DNA from: Pseudideonella sakaiensis
Lineage (GTDB): Bacteria > Pseudomonadota > Gammaproteobacteria > Burkholderiales > Burkholderiaceae_C
Length of the DNA: 64,000 bases
Direction: 5' to 3'
Assembly (NCBI RefSeq): GCF_001293525.1
Contig: NZ_BBYR01000006.1
Location: forward strand, 124,001-188,000
Positions 19,555 to 28,391 of the stretch are shown here, piece by piece. The notes beneath the pieces were generated by a model. That model was not told where the DNA came from. It did no database searches and saw only the letters and a program-made list of their open reading frames with translations. The position numbers were made by a program, and so were the translations under genes. Position 1 is the stretch's first letter; each line of letters starts with the position of its first letter.

Positions 19555-20790
19555 TCATGGCGTGCGGCGCGCGGCGCCCTCCCATGCCGCCGCGCCGGCC
19601 GCAAGAGCCGTCAACCCGCCCGCGATGAGGAATGGCAGCGGCGGCGCCAGCGCGAACAGGCTGCCCGTGGCTGCGGCGCCGACCGCCTGCCCGAGGTTGG
19701 CCGCCGCGGCCTGCCGCCCCATCGCCCAGCCCTGGCGCGTGCCGGCTGCGCTCGAGATACGCACGGCCAGCGAGGGGATCAGCACGCCAATGCCGGCTGC
19801 TGCCAGCACGAACGCGGCGGCGGTCACGACACCCCCGTTCGAGCCGGCCTGCAGGCCGAGGCCTGCCGACAGCACGAGGAGCGCGGCGACGACGAGCCGC
19901 GGCTCGCCCAGCCTGCGCTCCAGGCGTGGCAGGGCCCAGAACTGCACGGCGATCATCACGCCGCTGCACAATGCGAAGTACAACGAAACCGGCCACGCGT
20001 CCGCGACCGCCACCCTGCGGGCCGCCAGGGTGGCACCGACCTCGGCCACCGTGATCGCCAGCACGACGACGGCCGTCAAAAGCAGCGAGCGGACGATGCG
20101 CCGCTCGTCGCCGGGCGCCGCACCGGCCAAGCCAGGGGGCACGGCCCGGTTGACCGGCAGCGTGAGCACGCCTGCGGCCGCCACCAACCCGACCACAGCG
20201 ACGACATGCAGCGCCAGTGCACTGAGCGCGCCATGGCCACCCACGGCGCGTATCGGCGCGGCCAGCCCGTCGCCGAGTGCCGGACCGAGCAGGAAGCCCA
20301 AGGCAGTGGCCGATGCGATCCAGGCGAAGCGGCGCTGCAGGCGGGACGGCGCCGACGCGGTGACGACATAGGCAAACACCGCCGGGAGCACCGCCGCCGC
20401 GGTCAGGCCGGCGATCGCACGCACCACGTACAGCCCGCGAAGTCCGAGCGAACCGGTCAGGGCCCACAGCGCCGCGCTCGATCCGGCCAGCCCGGCGACG
20501 AGCACCCAGCGGCGATCGATCCGATCGGCCAGCGCGCCCCAGGCGGGCGCAAACAGGAACAGGGCGAGCGTGTACGTGCCGGTGAGCCAGCCCGTGTGCC
20601 CTTCCACGTCGGCTGCCGAACCGCCCCCCGCGCGCTCCACCAACCCGGGCAGCACAGGCAATGTCACGCCATACGCCATCGACACCGCCATTGCGGCCGC
20701 GAGCAGCGCCGCGAAGGCGCCGGCCGAGAGATCCGAACGCATCTCGCCCGCCGGCCGCGGAGACGGCACCGTCCATGACCAATCACTCAC
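19555..20790 (-). CDS. MFS transporter
   Basis: 411 residues with about 12 hydrophobic segments. The loop 2-3 motif GALADRIDRR and the GFLLGPALG motif C of helix 5 point to the drug:proton antiporter branch of the major facilitator superfamily (TetA/Bcr-like). The start overlaps the CFA synthase stop by eight bases, so they are coupled. Forty-three bases separate it from the copper ATPase downstream. The substrate is unknown; export of a small organic compound is likely from the family. Confidence 0.85.
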   Translation of the reverse strand: MSDWSWTVPSPRPAGEMRSDLSAGAFAALLAAAMAVSMAYGVTLPVLPGLVERAGGGSAADVEGHTGWLTGTYTLALFLFAPAWGALADRIDRRWVLVAGLAGSSAALWALTGSLGLRGLYVVRAIAGLTAAAVLPAVFAYVVTASAPSRLQRRFAWIASATALGFLLGPALGDGLAAPIRAVGGHGALSALALHVVAVVGLVAAAGVLTLPVNRAVPPGLAGAAPGDERRIVRSLLLTAVVVLAITVAEVGATLAARRVAVADAWPVSLYFALCSGVMIAVQFWALPRLERRLGEPRLVVAALLVLSAGLGLQAGSNGGVVTAAAFVLAAAGIGVLIPSLAVRISSAAGTRQGWAMGRQAAAANLGQAVGAAATGSLFALAPPLPFLIAGGLTALAAGAAAWEGAARRTP

Positions 20791-22102
20791 GGTAGAGATC
20801 GCGGCGGGTCAACGGGACCGGCCACGTGCCGCGATCGCGCTTCGAGGCGACGATCTGGTAAATGCCCGTGCCGCCCGCCTCGAACTCGAGCGCACACGCC
20901 GCCATGTAGAGCCGCCAGATGCGGTAAGTGACCTCGCCGACCTCCTGCAGCGCCTCCTCGCGACGCGCCTCTAGCCGCTCGACCCAGTGCCGCAGCGTCA
21001 GCGCGTAGTGCGGACGCAGCCCCTCGACATCATGGATCTCGAAGCCGGCCCGCTCCATCCCGAGCTGGATGTTGCTGACGCAATCGAGCTCGCCGTCCGG
21101 GAAGACGTAGCGATTGATGAACTCGGTCGCAACGGTCCGGTTCCAGCCCTCCTCGTCATGGGTGATCCCATGGTTGAGGAACAGCCCGCCCGGCCGCAGC
21201 ACGTGCTGGACCGCGGCGTAGTAGGCCGGCAGGTTGGCCAGGCCGACATGCTCGAACATGCCGACGCTGGACACCTTGTCGTAGACCGCAACGCCGTCGA
21301 GGTCGCGGTAGTCGCGGAGCTCGACCGTGACGAGATCCTGCAGCCCTTCGGCCCGGATGCGCTCGCGTGCGTATTCGAGCTGCCGCTGGCTGAGCGTGAT
21401 GCCGTGCGCGCGCACGCCGTGGTGGCGCGCCGCCCAGCACACGAGCGCGCCCCAGCCGCAGCCGATGTCGAGCAGGCGCTCGCCGGGCTGCAGGCGCAGC
21501 TTGCGGCAGATGTGCTCCAGCTTGTTGCGCTGGGCCTGCTCGAGCGAGTCGTCGGCGGCCTCGAAGTAGGCACAGGAATAGACCCGCTCGGCATCCAGCC
21601 ACAAGCCGTAGAACGCGTTGGACACGTCGTAGTGGAAGGAGATCGCCGCCCGGTCGGTCTGGCGTGAATGGCGATGCGCGAACCGCCGGGCCATGCGCGA
21701 GGCCAGTCCCCCGACCGGCTTCAGGGCGTCCTGCTCGGACACCCGCAGCATCAACGCGTCACGCCACAGCGCCAGCTTGTCGCGCCAGGTCAGCGAGACC
21801 GCCCCGAAGTGGTCCTTCAATGCCAGTGCGCTGTACAGATCGCCTTCGACATCGATCACACCGCGGAAGTAGGCGTCGGCCAGCAACAGCGGATCGGGCC
21901 GCAGCACGAGGCGACGCAGCAGCCCGGGGTCGCGGATCACGAGCGTGTACTCGGGGTGGGTCTCGAGCTCGTGCAGGATCGCATCGCCCAGCCTCAGCGC
22001 CGGTGGCCGTTCGATGCCCGCCAGCAAGCGGCGCAGGATGCGCAGCGCCGGAGCGTGCAGGTCCGGCGGCAGGGGCCGAGCGAGCGTGGTCGAGTGGTCC
22101 AT
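20783..22102 (-). CDS. cfa: Cyclopropane-fatty-acyl-phospholipid synthase
   Basis: 439 residues. CFA synthase adds a methylene group from S-adenosylmethionine to unsaturated acyl chains of membrane phospholipids. The SAM-binding motif is DIGCGWGALV, followed by GITLSQRQLEYA and the conserved KVSSVGMFEHVG block. The N-terminal domain precedes them as in the E. coli enzyme. CFA formation is a typical stationary-phase, acid and low-oxygen membrane adaptation. It lies 12 bases after the phosphorylase-like gene and overlaps the MFS gene, so it is part of the merR-led run. Confidence 0.93.
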   Translation of the reverse strand: MDHSTTLARPLPPDLHAPALRILRRLLAGIERPPALRLGDAILHELETHPEYTLVIRDPGLLRRLVLRPDPLLLADAYFRGVIDVEGDLYSALALKDHFGAVSLTWRDKLALWRDALMLRVSEQDALKPVGGLASRMARRFAHRHSRQTDRAAISFHYDVSNAFYGLWLDAERVYSCAYFEAADDSLEQAQRNKLEHICRKLRLQPGERLLDIGCGWGALVCWAARHHGVRAHGITLSQRQLEYARERIRAEGLQDLVTVELRDYRDLDGVAVYDKVSSVGMFEHVGLANLPAYYAAVQHVLRPGGLFLNHGITHDEEGWNRTVATEFINRYVFPDGELDCVSNIQLGMERAGFEIHDVEGLRPHYALTLRHWVERLEARREEALQEVGEVTYRIWRLYMAACALEFEAGGTGIYQIVASKRDRGTWPVPLTRRDLYRE

Positions 22103-22114
22103 CGGCAGGTCCCT

Positions 22115-23266
22115 TCAGTGCATGTCTTGTGGTTCGGCCAGGGTCGCGGTAGAAAGGTCGTCAACGGAAATCAGCGGTACGCGCCGCAGTTCGCTCGTCA
22201 CGGCCGTGAGGCACTGCCGGCTCGCTGCGTGGACGGTGAACAGCGGTTGGCCCCGGTGCGCTCGCTCGCCGATCCGGGCATGCAGCACGACGCCGGCGCC
22301 GGCTCCTTGCGGTGCGCCAGCCAGCACCGCGACGCGCCGCACATGCGCGCCGTCCAGCGCCCTCACGTGGCCAGCGTGTTCGGCCGTGATGGTTTCGGCG
22401 ATCGGTGCCAGCGTCGGCTCACGCATCCCACCCTGAGCCTCGCACAGGGCCTGGAAGCGCGCCCATGCAGCGCCGCTGTCGAGCAGTCGCCAGGCGTCGA
22501 GCTCGCCATGTCCGGGTCGGCTCGCGCCGCACATCTCGAGCAACTGGCCGGCTTCGGCCAGCGCGTGCATGCGCAGGTCGACCGGCGCCGCCGCGGCGCC
22601 GCGCAGCACGGCCAACACGTCCAGCGCCTCGGGTGCCGGACCGATGCCCAGACCCACCGGCTGCGTGCCGGCCAAACGGGCGACGCGAACCTGCACGCCG
22701 ACCGCCGCGCCCACGGCCCTGAACAGTGCTTGCAGGCGATGGAAGCGTTCGTCGTCGGGCACGCCGGTACCCCGTCCGACCGCCACGTTGACGAGCAGGC
22801 TCCCCACGCCGGCAGCCACCCGGCGCGACAGTGCCGACGCCACGAGGCGGGCGTCATCCGCCGTGGGACTCCACGGCACGTTCGTTGCCACGCCCGCGGC
22901 GTCCGCGCGGGCGACGCACACACCCACGCGCGAGGTGATACTGGCCGCAGTCGCACGATCGAGTTCCACCCCGGTCAGCGTCGCCATCGCGTCGGCGCTG
23001 CTCCAAGCCCCCGTGGCAGACCGCAGCGAGAAGTGCGGCATCGTCGCGCCCGCTGCAGCCACCATCGCTGCAACGATCGGCGTCGTCCGGTGTCCGGGGA
23101 TCCGGTCCAGCCCGTGCCGATCGACGACGCGGGTCGACTCCCAGACAAGTGCCCGACTCGCTTCGGCCGTCCAGACGCGTGCAAGGGCGATGGCCTGCCG
23201 GACTGCCGGGTCGCTGTACGGCTCCGAAGTCCAGAGCTCGTGGGTCGGGCCGGCGGCTTGGTTCAT
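22115..23266 (-). CDS. Degenerate thymidine/AMP phosphorylase-family protein
   Basis: 383 residues, against about 430-510 for the family. Alignment by eye fits the pyrimidine-nucleoside/AMP phosphorylase fold: ARVWTAEASRALVWE, then VVDRH, then IVAAMVAAAGATMP, ATLTGVELD, LSRRVAAGVGSLLVNVAVGRG and PVDLRMHAL. Key residues are changed. The phosphate-binding KHSTGG is RHGLDR, the SGRGLGHTGGT loop is LRSATGAWSSA, and the SKK near the base site is SRR. The N-terminal helical domain is shortened. It may be a pseudoenzyme or have another substrate. The start overlaps the MerR stop (ATGA), so the two are coupled. Confidence 0.65.
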   Translation of the reverse strand: MNQAAGPTHELWTSEPYSDPAVRQAIALARVWTAEASRALVWESTRVVDRHGLDRIPGHRTTPIVAAMVAAAGATMPHFSLRSATGAWSSADAMATLTGVELDRATAASITSRVGVCVARADAAGVATNVPWSPTADDARLVASALSRRVAAGVGSLLVNVAVGRGTGVPDDERFHRLQALFRAVGAAVGVQVRVARLAGTQPVGLGIGPAPEALDVLAVLRGAAAAPVDLRMHALAEAGQLLEMCGASRPGHGELDAWRLLDSGAAWARFQALCEAQGGMREPTLAPIAETITAEHAGHVRALDGAHVRRVAVLAGAPQGAGAGVVLHARIGERAHRGQPLFTVHAASRQCLTAVTSELRRVPLISVDDLSTATLAEPQDMH

Positions 23267-23727
23267 CCCTCGCCCCTTCGCCGCGCGGAGGCTCCGCGGT
23301 CGCGTCGCGCGGCCGAAGCCGGGTCCTGCGCGAACCCCTCGATGAGGCCACACACCGAGTGGCCGTCGGGTACGCCGTCGGGACGCCGCTTCCAGTCGGC
23401 CACCGCCCGCTGCATGCGCCGATGCAGGCGCAGGGCGGCGTCCAGCTGACGACCCTGCTCCGCGAGGCGCTGGTCGAGCAAGGTGCGCGCACGCGGACAC
23501 GGCAGTTCGCCACGCTGCCCCATCTCGACGAGTTCGCCAGCGTCCCTGAGCGTAAAACCCAGCGCCAACGCGCCGCGGATGAAGCGCACGCGCGCGACGC
23601 CGCGCTCCGAGAACGTGCGATAGCCGTTCTCGGTCCGACCGTCCGCCTCCACCAGGCCGACCCGCAGATAGTGGCGCAGCGTGTCGGTGGTCACGCCGGC
23701 CTGCCGCGCGCATTCGATCAATCGCAT
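23263..23727 (-). CDS. MerR-family transcriptional regulator
   Basis: 154 residues. The N-terminal winged helix (LIECARQAGVTTDTLRHYLRVGLV, then RTENGYRTFSE) is typical of MerR. A dimerisation coiled coil (ARTLLDQRLAEQGRQLDAALRLHRRMQRAV) follows. Cys residues occur in GELPCPRAR and HSVCGLIEG, the positions used by metal-responsive MerR proteins, but there is no full CueR-type CX7C loop. The inducer is unknown. The ATG at 23727 has GGAGG at a good distance. A MerR-type promoter candidate lies at 23773-23803. It probably controls itself and the genes downstream on the minus strand. Confidence 0.88.
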   Translation of the reverse strand: MRLIECARQAGVTTDTLRHYLRVGLVEADGRTENGYRTFSERGVARVRFIRGALALGFTLRDAGELVEMGQRGELPCPRARTLLDQRLAEQGRQLDAALRLHRRMQRAVADWKRRPDGVPDGHSVCGLIEGFAQDPASAARRDRGASARRRGEG

Positions 23728-23772
23728 CGCATTCCTCCGTCGCCGCAGGGCCGCGCCGACTCCCGGGCAGCG

Positions 23773-23803
23773 AGTCTCGACCTGGGTGCTGCACATGGGT
23801 CAA
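23773..23803 (-). promoter_or_regulatory. Candidate MerR-type promoter/operator for the merR gene
   Basis: On the minus strand TTGACC (23803-23798) and GAGACT (23778-23773) are separated by 19 bases, the long spacer used by MerR regulators. An imperfect dyad spans 23779-23801 (GACC...GTGC / GCAC...GGTC). It lies 46 bases upstream of the merR start. The -10 match is weak. Confidence 0.45.
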
Positions 23804-23834
23804 GTCCCAGCGTGACCGGGCCGGCTTGCATTGC

Positions 23835-25019
23835 TCAGATCCGCTCGAGCGCCAGCGCAACGGCCTGGCCGCCGCCGATGCACAGCGTCACGATGCCGCG
23901 GCGCAGGCCGTCGCGCTGCATCGCGTGCAGCAGCCGGGTGGTGAGGACCGCTCCGGTCGCTCCGATCGGGTGCCCGTGCGCGATGGCGCCGCCCTCGACA
24001 TTGACCACGTCCTCGGCGAAACCGAGTTCGCGCTGGCAGGCCAGCACGATGGCCGCGAAGGCCTCGTTGATCTCGACCCGGTCGACATCCCCGATCGTCC
24101 AGCCGGCACGCTCGAGCGCCTGGCGCACGGCCGGCAGCGGCCCGAGCCCGAAGAAGTTCGGGTCCACGGCGCCGATGCCGAAAGCCGCCAGGCGCGCCTG
24201 CGGCTGCATCCCCTGGCGCTCGGCCCAGCCGCGCTCGGCCACCACCATCGCGGCCGCGCCACTGTTGAGGCCTGGCGCATTGCCCGCGGTGATCGTGCCC
24301 TCCTTGCGGAAGGCGGGCTTGAGCCGCGCCAGCGACTCCACCGTGGTGTCGGGCCGGTTGTGCTCGTCGCGCGCGAACGGCACCGGCCCCTTGCGACCGG
24401 GCACCTGCAGGGTGACGATCTCGGCGTCGAACCGGCCCGCCGCCTGCGCGGCCGAGAACGCCTGCTGGGAGCGCAGCGCCCAGCGGTCCTGGTCCTCCCG
24501 GGAAATGCCGCAACGGATCACCAGGTCCTCGGTGTGCCAGCCGGCATGCTGCCCGCTGACGGCGTCGTGCAGTCCGTCCAGCAGCATGCTGTCGAACAGC
24601 GTCACGTCGCCCATGCGCGCGCCCCAGCGCCCCTGCGGCAGCAGGTAGGGCGCGCGGTCCATGTTCTCCATGCCGCCGGCCACCGCGCAGTCGATCATGC
24701 CGGCGGCCACCTCGAGCGCTGCGCTGACAAGAGCTTGCGCCCCGGATCCGCAGACGCGGTTGACCGTCAGCGCGGGCACTTCGACGGGCAGCCCCGCGGC
24801 GAGACCCGCCTGGCGGGCCGGGTTCATCCGGTTGCCGGCCTGGATGACGTTGCCCATCACGAGCGACTGCACGTGGGACCCGGCAAGGCCGTTGCGCAGA
24901 AGCGTCTCGCGGATCACTGCGGCCCCGAGCTCGCTGGCGGGTACTTCCTTGAGCGCACCGCCGTAGGTTCCGATGGGGGTGCGGACGGCGCCGCAGAGGA
25001 CGACTTCGTGGGTAGCCAT
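23835..25019 (-). CDS. Acetyl-CoA acetyltransferase (thiolase)
   Basis: 394 residues, cytosolic. It condenses or cleaves acetyl-CoA and acetoacetyl-CoA. The acylated Cys is in NRVCGSGAQAL, the active-site His in GGAIAHGHPIGATGA, and the second Cys in CIGGGQAVAL, with EINEAFA present. The start follows AAAGGAGAGATCC. It sits 19 bases downstream of the AckA-PduL gene, which makes acetyl-CoA, so the pair fits carbon overflow into acetoacetyl-CoA (polyhydroxybutyrate or ketogenic routes). Whether it is biosynthetic (PhaA/AtoB) or degradative cannot be decided. Confidence 0.93.
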   Translation of the reverse strand: MATHEVVLCGAVRTPIGTYGGALKEVPASELGAAVIRETLLRNGLAGSHVQSLVMGNVIQAGNRMNPARQAGLAAGLPVEVPALTVNRVCGSGAQALVSAALEVAAGMIDCAVAGGMENMDRAPYLLPQGRWGARMGDVTLFDSMLLDGLHDAVSGQHAGWHTEDLVIRCGISREDQDRWALRSQQAFSAAQAAGRFDAEIVTLQVPGRKGPVPFARDEHNRPDTTVESLARLKPAFRKEGTITAGNAPGLNSGAAAMVVAERGWAERQGMQPQARLAAFGIGAVDPNFFGLGPLPAVRQALERAGWTIGDVDRVEINEAFAAIVLACQRELGFAEDVVNVEGGAIAHGHPIGATGAVLTTRLLHAMQRDGLRRGIVTLCIGGGQAVALALERI

Positions 25020-25038
25020 GGATCTCTCCTTTCGTGGA

Positions 25039-26811
25039 TCAATGCGCGTGCAGTAACGCGTGGTTCTGGTGCTCGGCCTCGGCGCAGACGCGGGCCGTGC
25101 ACTCGCTTCGCTGCAGCACGCCCTCGCCGGCGCCTTGCAGCCCGGCCGCGTTGGCTTCGTCGGTATCGAGGTGCAGCTCGAGCGCCGCGCCGTCGTCGAC
25201 ACGCAGGGCGACATGGCGCAGTACCGTGCCGCGCGGCGTGTCGAGCGCGACCTCGATCTCGCCACGGTCTCCGACGCCGAGCCGCCGTGCATCGGCGCTC
25301 GTCAGGTGCAGGTGGCGGCGCGCGACGATCAAACCCGTGCTGCGCAAGGTCCCGGCCGGCCCCGCCAGCGTGACCTCGGCGCTGCCCGCGAGATCGCCGG
25401 ACAGGCGCAGCGGCGCCTCTATGCCCAGCCGAATGGCCTCGGTGCGGCTGACCTCGATCTGGTTGGCCGCTCGGCAGGGCCCGACGACGCGGACGCGCTC
25501 GATCCGGCCGCGCTCGCCAATCACGGAAACCGTTTCCTCGGCGGCGAAGAAGCCGGGCTGGCTGAGCGGTTGCAGCACGCGCAGCGCGTGGCCGGCGCCG
25601 AACAGGGTCTCGACGGCGGCCTGCGTGAGGTGCACGTGGTGGGCCGAGATCGCCACCGGCATCGAGAAGTCCTGCCGCGACGCGGGGTGCTCGGCGTGGC
25701 GCAGCATCGCCGCGGTCTCGCGGGCGATGACCCACTGCTCGCGCGAGCGCACCGCCAGCACCGCCACCTGCGAGCGCGGTGCCTGCAGTTCGGCGACCGC
25801 GGCACCGGACGCGCCGAAGGATTCGTTGCGGTCCTCGTCGAGGCGCACGCCGAGGAACTCCAGGCCCTCCAGGATGCGCCGGCGCAGCGCGGCAGAGTTC
25901 TCGCCGGCTCCGCCGGTGAAGGCGACGGCGTCGCAGCCGCCCATCGCCGCGGCGTAGGCGCCGATGTACTTGCGCACACGGTAGGCGTGAACCTGCAGCG
26001 CCGTCTGGGCGCCGGCATGCCCCTGGCGCGCCCGGGCCTCGATCTCGCGCAGGTCCGGGCCGATGCCCGACAGCGCCTTCAATCCGCTGTCGTGGTACAG
26101 CGCCGCTTCGATCTGCGCCGGGTCGAGTCCCAGCGTCCGCGCGACGAACGCCGGCACGCCGGGGTCCAGATCCCCACTGCGCGTGCCCATCACGAGCCCC
26201 TCCAGCGCCGTCATCCCCATCGAGGTGTCGATGGACCGGCCGCGGTCAATCGCGCAGACGCTGGCACCGTTGCCGAGGTGGCAGCTGACGATGCGCAGGT
26301 CCTCAGGAGCCCGTTCCAGCGCACCGCTCACCGCTTCGAGCACGTGCCGATGCGACAGGCCATGAAAGCCGTAGCGGCGCACGCCGGCGTCGCGCCAGGC
26401 CTGCGGCACCGCATAGAGCGACGCCTGCTCGGGCATGCCGGCATGGAACGCGGTGTCGAACACTGCCACCTGCGGCAGGCCAGGCCAGCGCTCGCGCGCC
26501 AGGCGGATGCCGGCCAGCGCGACCGGGTTGTGCTGGGGCGCCAGCGGGGCGGCCTGATCGATCTCGCGCTCGGTGTCCGCGTCGACAAGCACGGCTTCAC
26601 TCAGGCGGGGTCCGCCGTGCGCGACACGATGGCCGACGGCATCGATCGCCGGCATGCCAGCATCCCGCAGTCGCCGCTCGATCTCGTCGAACGCCGCCAC
26701 ATCGACCGCGGGGCGTTCGATCGTCGCCTCCATCAGCGGCGTGGCCGACACCGGGTCGAAGATGCCGAACTTGAGCGTCGCGCTGCCGGCGTTGAGTGAG
26801 AGGATGTGCAT
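25039..26811 (-). CDS. Fused acetate kinase-PduL-type phosphotransacylase
   Basis: 590 residues with two enzymes in one chain. Residues 1 to about 378 are acetate kinase (N-terminal LNAGSATLKFGIF, VGHRVAHGG, FDTAFHAGMP, GFHGLSHRHV, HLGNGASVCAI, FTGGAGENSA), which makes ATP from acetyl-phosphate. Residues 384 to about 575 are PduL-type phosphotransacylase (MPVAISAHHVHLT, LSQPGFFAAEETV, GPCRAANQIEVSRTEA, RRHLHLTSADA, HLDTDEANAAG), which moves the acetyl group to CoA. The His residues that bind zinc in PduL are kept (HHVHL, RHLHL). The protein could send acetyl-phosphate from phosphoketolase to ATP plus acetate or to acetyl-CoA. I chose ATG 26811; a TTG at 26832 overlapping the FabI stop is possible. 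Confidence 0.92.
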   Translation of the reverse strand: MHILSLNAGSATLKFGIFDPVSATPLMEATIERPAVDVAAFDEIERRLRDAGMPAIDAVGHRVAHGGPRLSEAVLVDADTEREIDQAAPLAPQHNPVALAGIRLARERWPGLPQVAVFDTAFHAGMPEQASLYAVPQAWRDAGVRRYGFHGLSHRHVLEAVSGALERAPEDLRIVSCHLGNGASVCAIDRGRSIDTSMGMTALEGLVMGTRSGDLDPGVPAFVARTLGLDPAQIEAALYHDSGLKALSGIGPDLREIEARARQGHAGAQTALQVHAYRVRKYIGAYAAAMGGCDAVAFTGGAGENSAALRRRILEGLEFLGVRLDEDRNESFGASGAAVAELQAPRSQVAVLAVRSREQWVIARETAAMLRHAEHPASRQDFSMPVAISAHHVHLTQAAVETLFGAGHALRVLQPLSQPGFFAAEETVSVIGERGRIERVRVVGPCRAANQIEVSRTEAIRLGIEAPLRLSGDLAGSAEVTLAGPAGTLRSTGLIVARRHLHLTSADARRLGVGDRGEIEVALDTPRGTVLRHVALRVDDGAALELHLDTDEANAAGLQGAGEGVLQRSECTARVCAEAEHQNHALLHAH

Positions 26812-26828
26812 GGCCCTGCCCGATGGCT

Positions 26829-27608
26829 TCAATGGAACACCATGCCTTCGACATGGAAGCCGGCATCGACGTGCACGATTTCGCCGGTGATCGCCGATGC
26901 GTAGGGACTGGCCAGCAGCAGTGCCACGCGGCCGACTTCGCAGCCGTCCACGGTGCGCCGCTGGGGCGAGCGGCGCGCGGCCTCGTCGAGCAGCTCGTCG
27001 AAGTGGGTGATGCCGGAGGCCGCGCGCGTGCGCACCGGGCCCGCGGAAATGGCGTTGACGCGGATGCCGGCTGGCCCGAGCTCGTGCGCGAGATAGCGCA
27101 CGGAGGCCTCGAGCGCGGCCTTCGCAGGCCCCATCACGTTGTAGTGCTCCACGACCTTCTCGGCACCGTAGTAGCTGACCGTGGTGAGGCTGCCGCCATC
27201 GCGCATCAGCGGCTCGGCCAGCTTCGCCATGCGGATGAAGGAGTGGCAGGACACCAGCATCGCCTCGGCGAACCCGGCGCCCGAGCAGTCGGTGAGGCGG
27301 CCCTGCAGGTCTTCCTTGCGCGCCGACGCGATCGAGTGGAAGACGAAGTCGAGCTTCCCCCAGCGGTCACGCAGCGCGTCGAAGACCGTTTCCAGTTGCC
27401 CCTCCTGCAGCACGTTGCACTGCAGCAGCTGCGCCTGCACCTCCTCCGCGAGCGGCGCGACGAAGGGCCGGGCCTTCTCGTTGTAGTAGGTCATGGCCAG
27501 CTCGGCGCCGGCATTGCGGAAGTGCCGCGCCGCGGACCAGGCCAGGCTGTCGGCGTTTGCCACGCCGACCACGAGGCCTCTGCGGCCCGCCAGATCGATC
27601 ACTTCCAT
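26829..27608 (-). CDS. fabI: Enoyl-[acyl-carrier-protein] reductase, FabI family
   Basis: 259 residues, a short-chain dehydrogenase. It reduces trans-2-enoyl-ACP with NADH in fatty acid synthesis. GRRGLVVGVANADSLAW is the FabI-type cofactor motif, and the catalytic Tyr-x6-Lys appears in YNVMGPAKAALE, followed by GIRVNAISAGPVRT. AAGGAGG lies upstream of the ATG. It sits in the operon with acetate kinase and DUF3141, an arrangement seen in other Proteobacteria. It is therefore likely an extra, condition-specific FabI that may act on short enoyl-CoA/ACP as an electron sink (inference). Confidence 0.92.
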   Translation of the reverse strand: MEVIDLAGRRGLVVGVANADSLAWSAARHFRNAGAELAMTYYNEKARPFVAPLAEEVQAQLLQCNVLQEGQLETVFDALRDRWGKLDFVFHSIASARKEDLQGRLTDCSGAGFAEAMLVSCHSFIRMAKLAEPLMRDGGSLTTVSYYGAEKVVEHYNVMGPAKAALEASVRYLAHELGPAGIRVNAISAGPVRTRAASGITHFDELLDEAARRSPQRRTVDGCEVGRVALLLASPYASAITGEIVHVDAGFHVEGMVFH

Positions 27609-27648
27609 GAAGTCCTCCTTGTCCGGTCGATGCAAAGCCCGCGGGCGG

Positions 27649-27861
27649 TCAGCGAGGGCCGTCGCCACCGCTGTCGGCGCGGACCACGAGGTACAGCAGT
27701 ACGACGCACAGCCCGAGCAGCCCGTGCAGCCCCCAACCGAGCACATGGGCCCGGTGCTCCAGCACGAGCAGTAACAGCGCGACGCCAGCGAAGATCCAGA
27801 AGATCCATATCCGCCAGGCGCGGCCTGATTCAGTGCCGGTCTGCTTCTTCGGAGCGGTCAT
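27649..27861 (-). CDS. Small two-helix membrane protein
   Basis: 70 residues, unrecognised. A basic N terminus precedes two hydrophobic helices (about 17-34 and 42-60) joined by HRAHVLG. It lies between the periplasmic protein and fabI with gaps of 10 and 40 bases. By position it is part of the DUF3141 operon. Confidence 0.65.
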   Translation of the reverse strand: MTAPKKQTGTESGRAWRIWIFWIFAGVALLLLVLEHRAHVLGWGLHGLLGLCVVLLYLVVRADSGGDGPR

Positions 27862-27871
27862 GGCCTGTCCT

Positions 27872-28360
27872 TCAGCGCTCGTTGCGGTGCGGTGACCACG
27901 CCTGGACCGCAAACTCGATCTCGTCGGTGCGCTGCGGCAGCCGCACCCAGACCCGGAAGCGGTACGGACCTTCCTTGGCGACGCCGAAGACCTGTCCGTA
28001 GCTGGCCTGGTCGTTGACCTTCATCGGCAGCAGGTACTTCGGCGGCTCGTCGACGATGCCGGCTTCGCTGAGCTGCGCGCGCACAACGGCGTCCTCGATG
28101 CGACGGCCAGTCGCGCTGTCGTAGAGCGCCACGACGAGGTGGTGCACCTGGCCGCCGCCCTTGGGTGGGCCGCCGTGCAGCTCGGCCAGCGCGTGCTTGT
28201 CCGCCACGACCGCGGCCGGCACGAGCCCCCAGTAGAGGGTGACGCCGGACCGCTCCATCCGGCTTTGGGCCAGCGCCGGGCTCAGCATCGCGACCAGCAG
28301 CAACAGCCACATGGTGGCCGCAAGACGCCGGCATGTCTTTGGCAGCAGGATGGTTTTCAT
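27872..28360 (-). CDS. Periplasmic protein of unknown function
   Basis: 162 residues. A Tat-independent signal peptide (basic start, LLLLVAMLSPALAQ) is followed by a beta-rich domain. Distinctive blocks are TLYWGLVPAAVV, GGPPKGGGQVHHLVVALYD, PPKYLLPMKVND and PYRFRVWVRLP. I cannot name the family; the fold pattern looks Ig/cupredoxin-like without a clear copper site, though HH in GQVHHLV and Met in LLPM are potential ligands. The ATG at 28360 has GGAG upstream. It lies 31 bases after the DUF3141 gene. Confidence 0.7.
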   Translation of the reverse strand: MKTILLPKTCRRLAATMWLLLLVAMLSPALAQSRMERSGVTLYWGLVPAAVVADKHALAELHGGPPKGGGQVHHLVVALYDSATGRRIEDAVVRAQLSEAGIVDEPPKYLLPMKVNDQASYGQVFGVAKEGPYRFRVWVRLPQRTDEIEFAVQAWSPHRNER

Positions 28361-28391
28361 GGTGGGCTCCTCGTGACGGCCGGTCGGCCGG

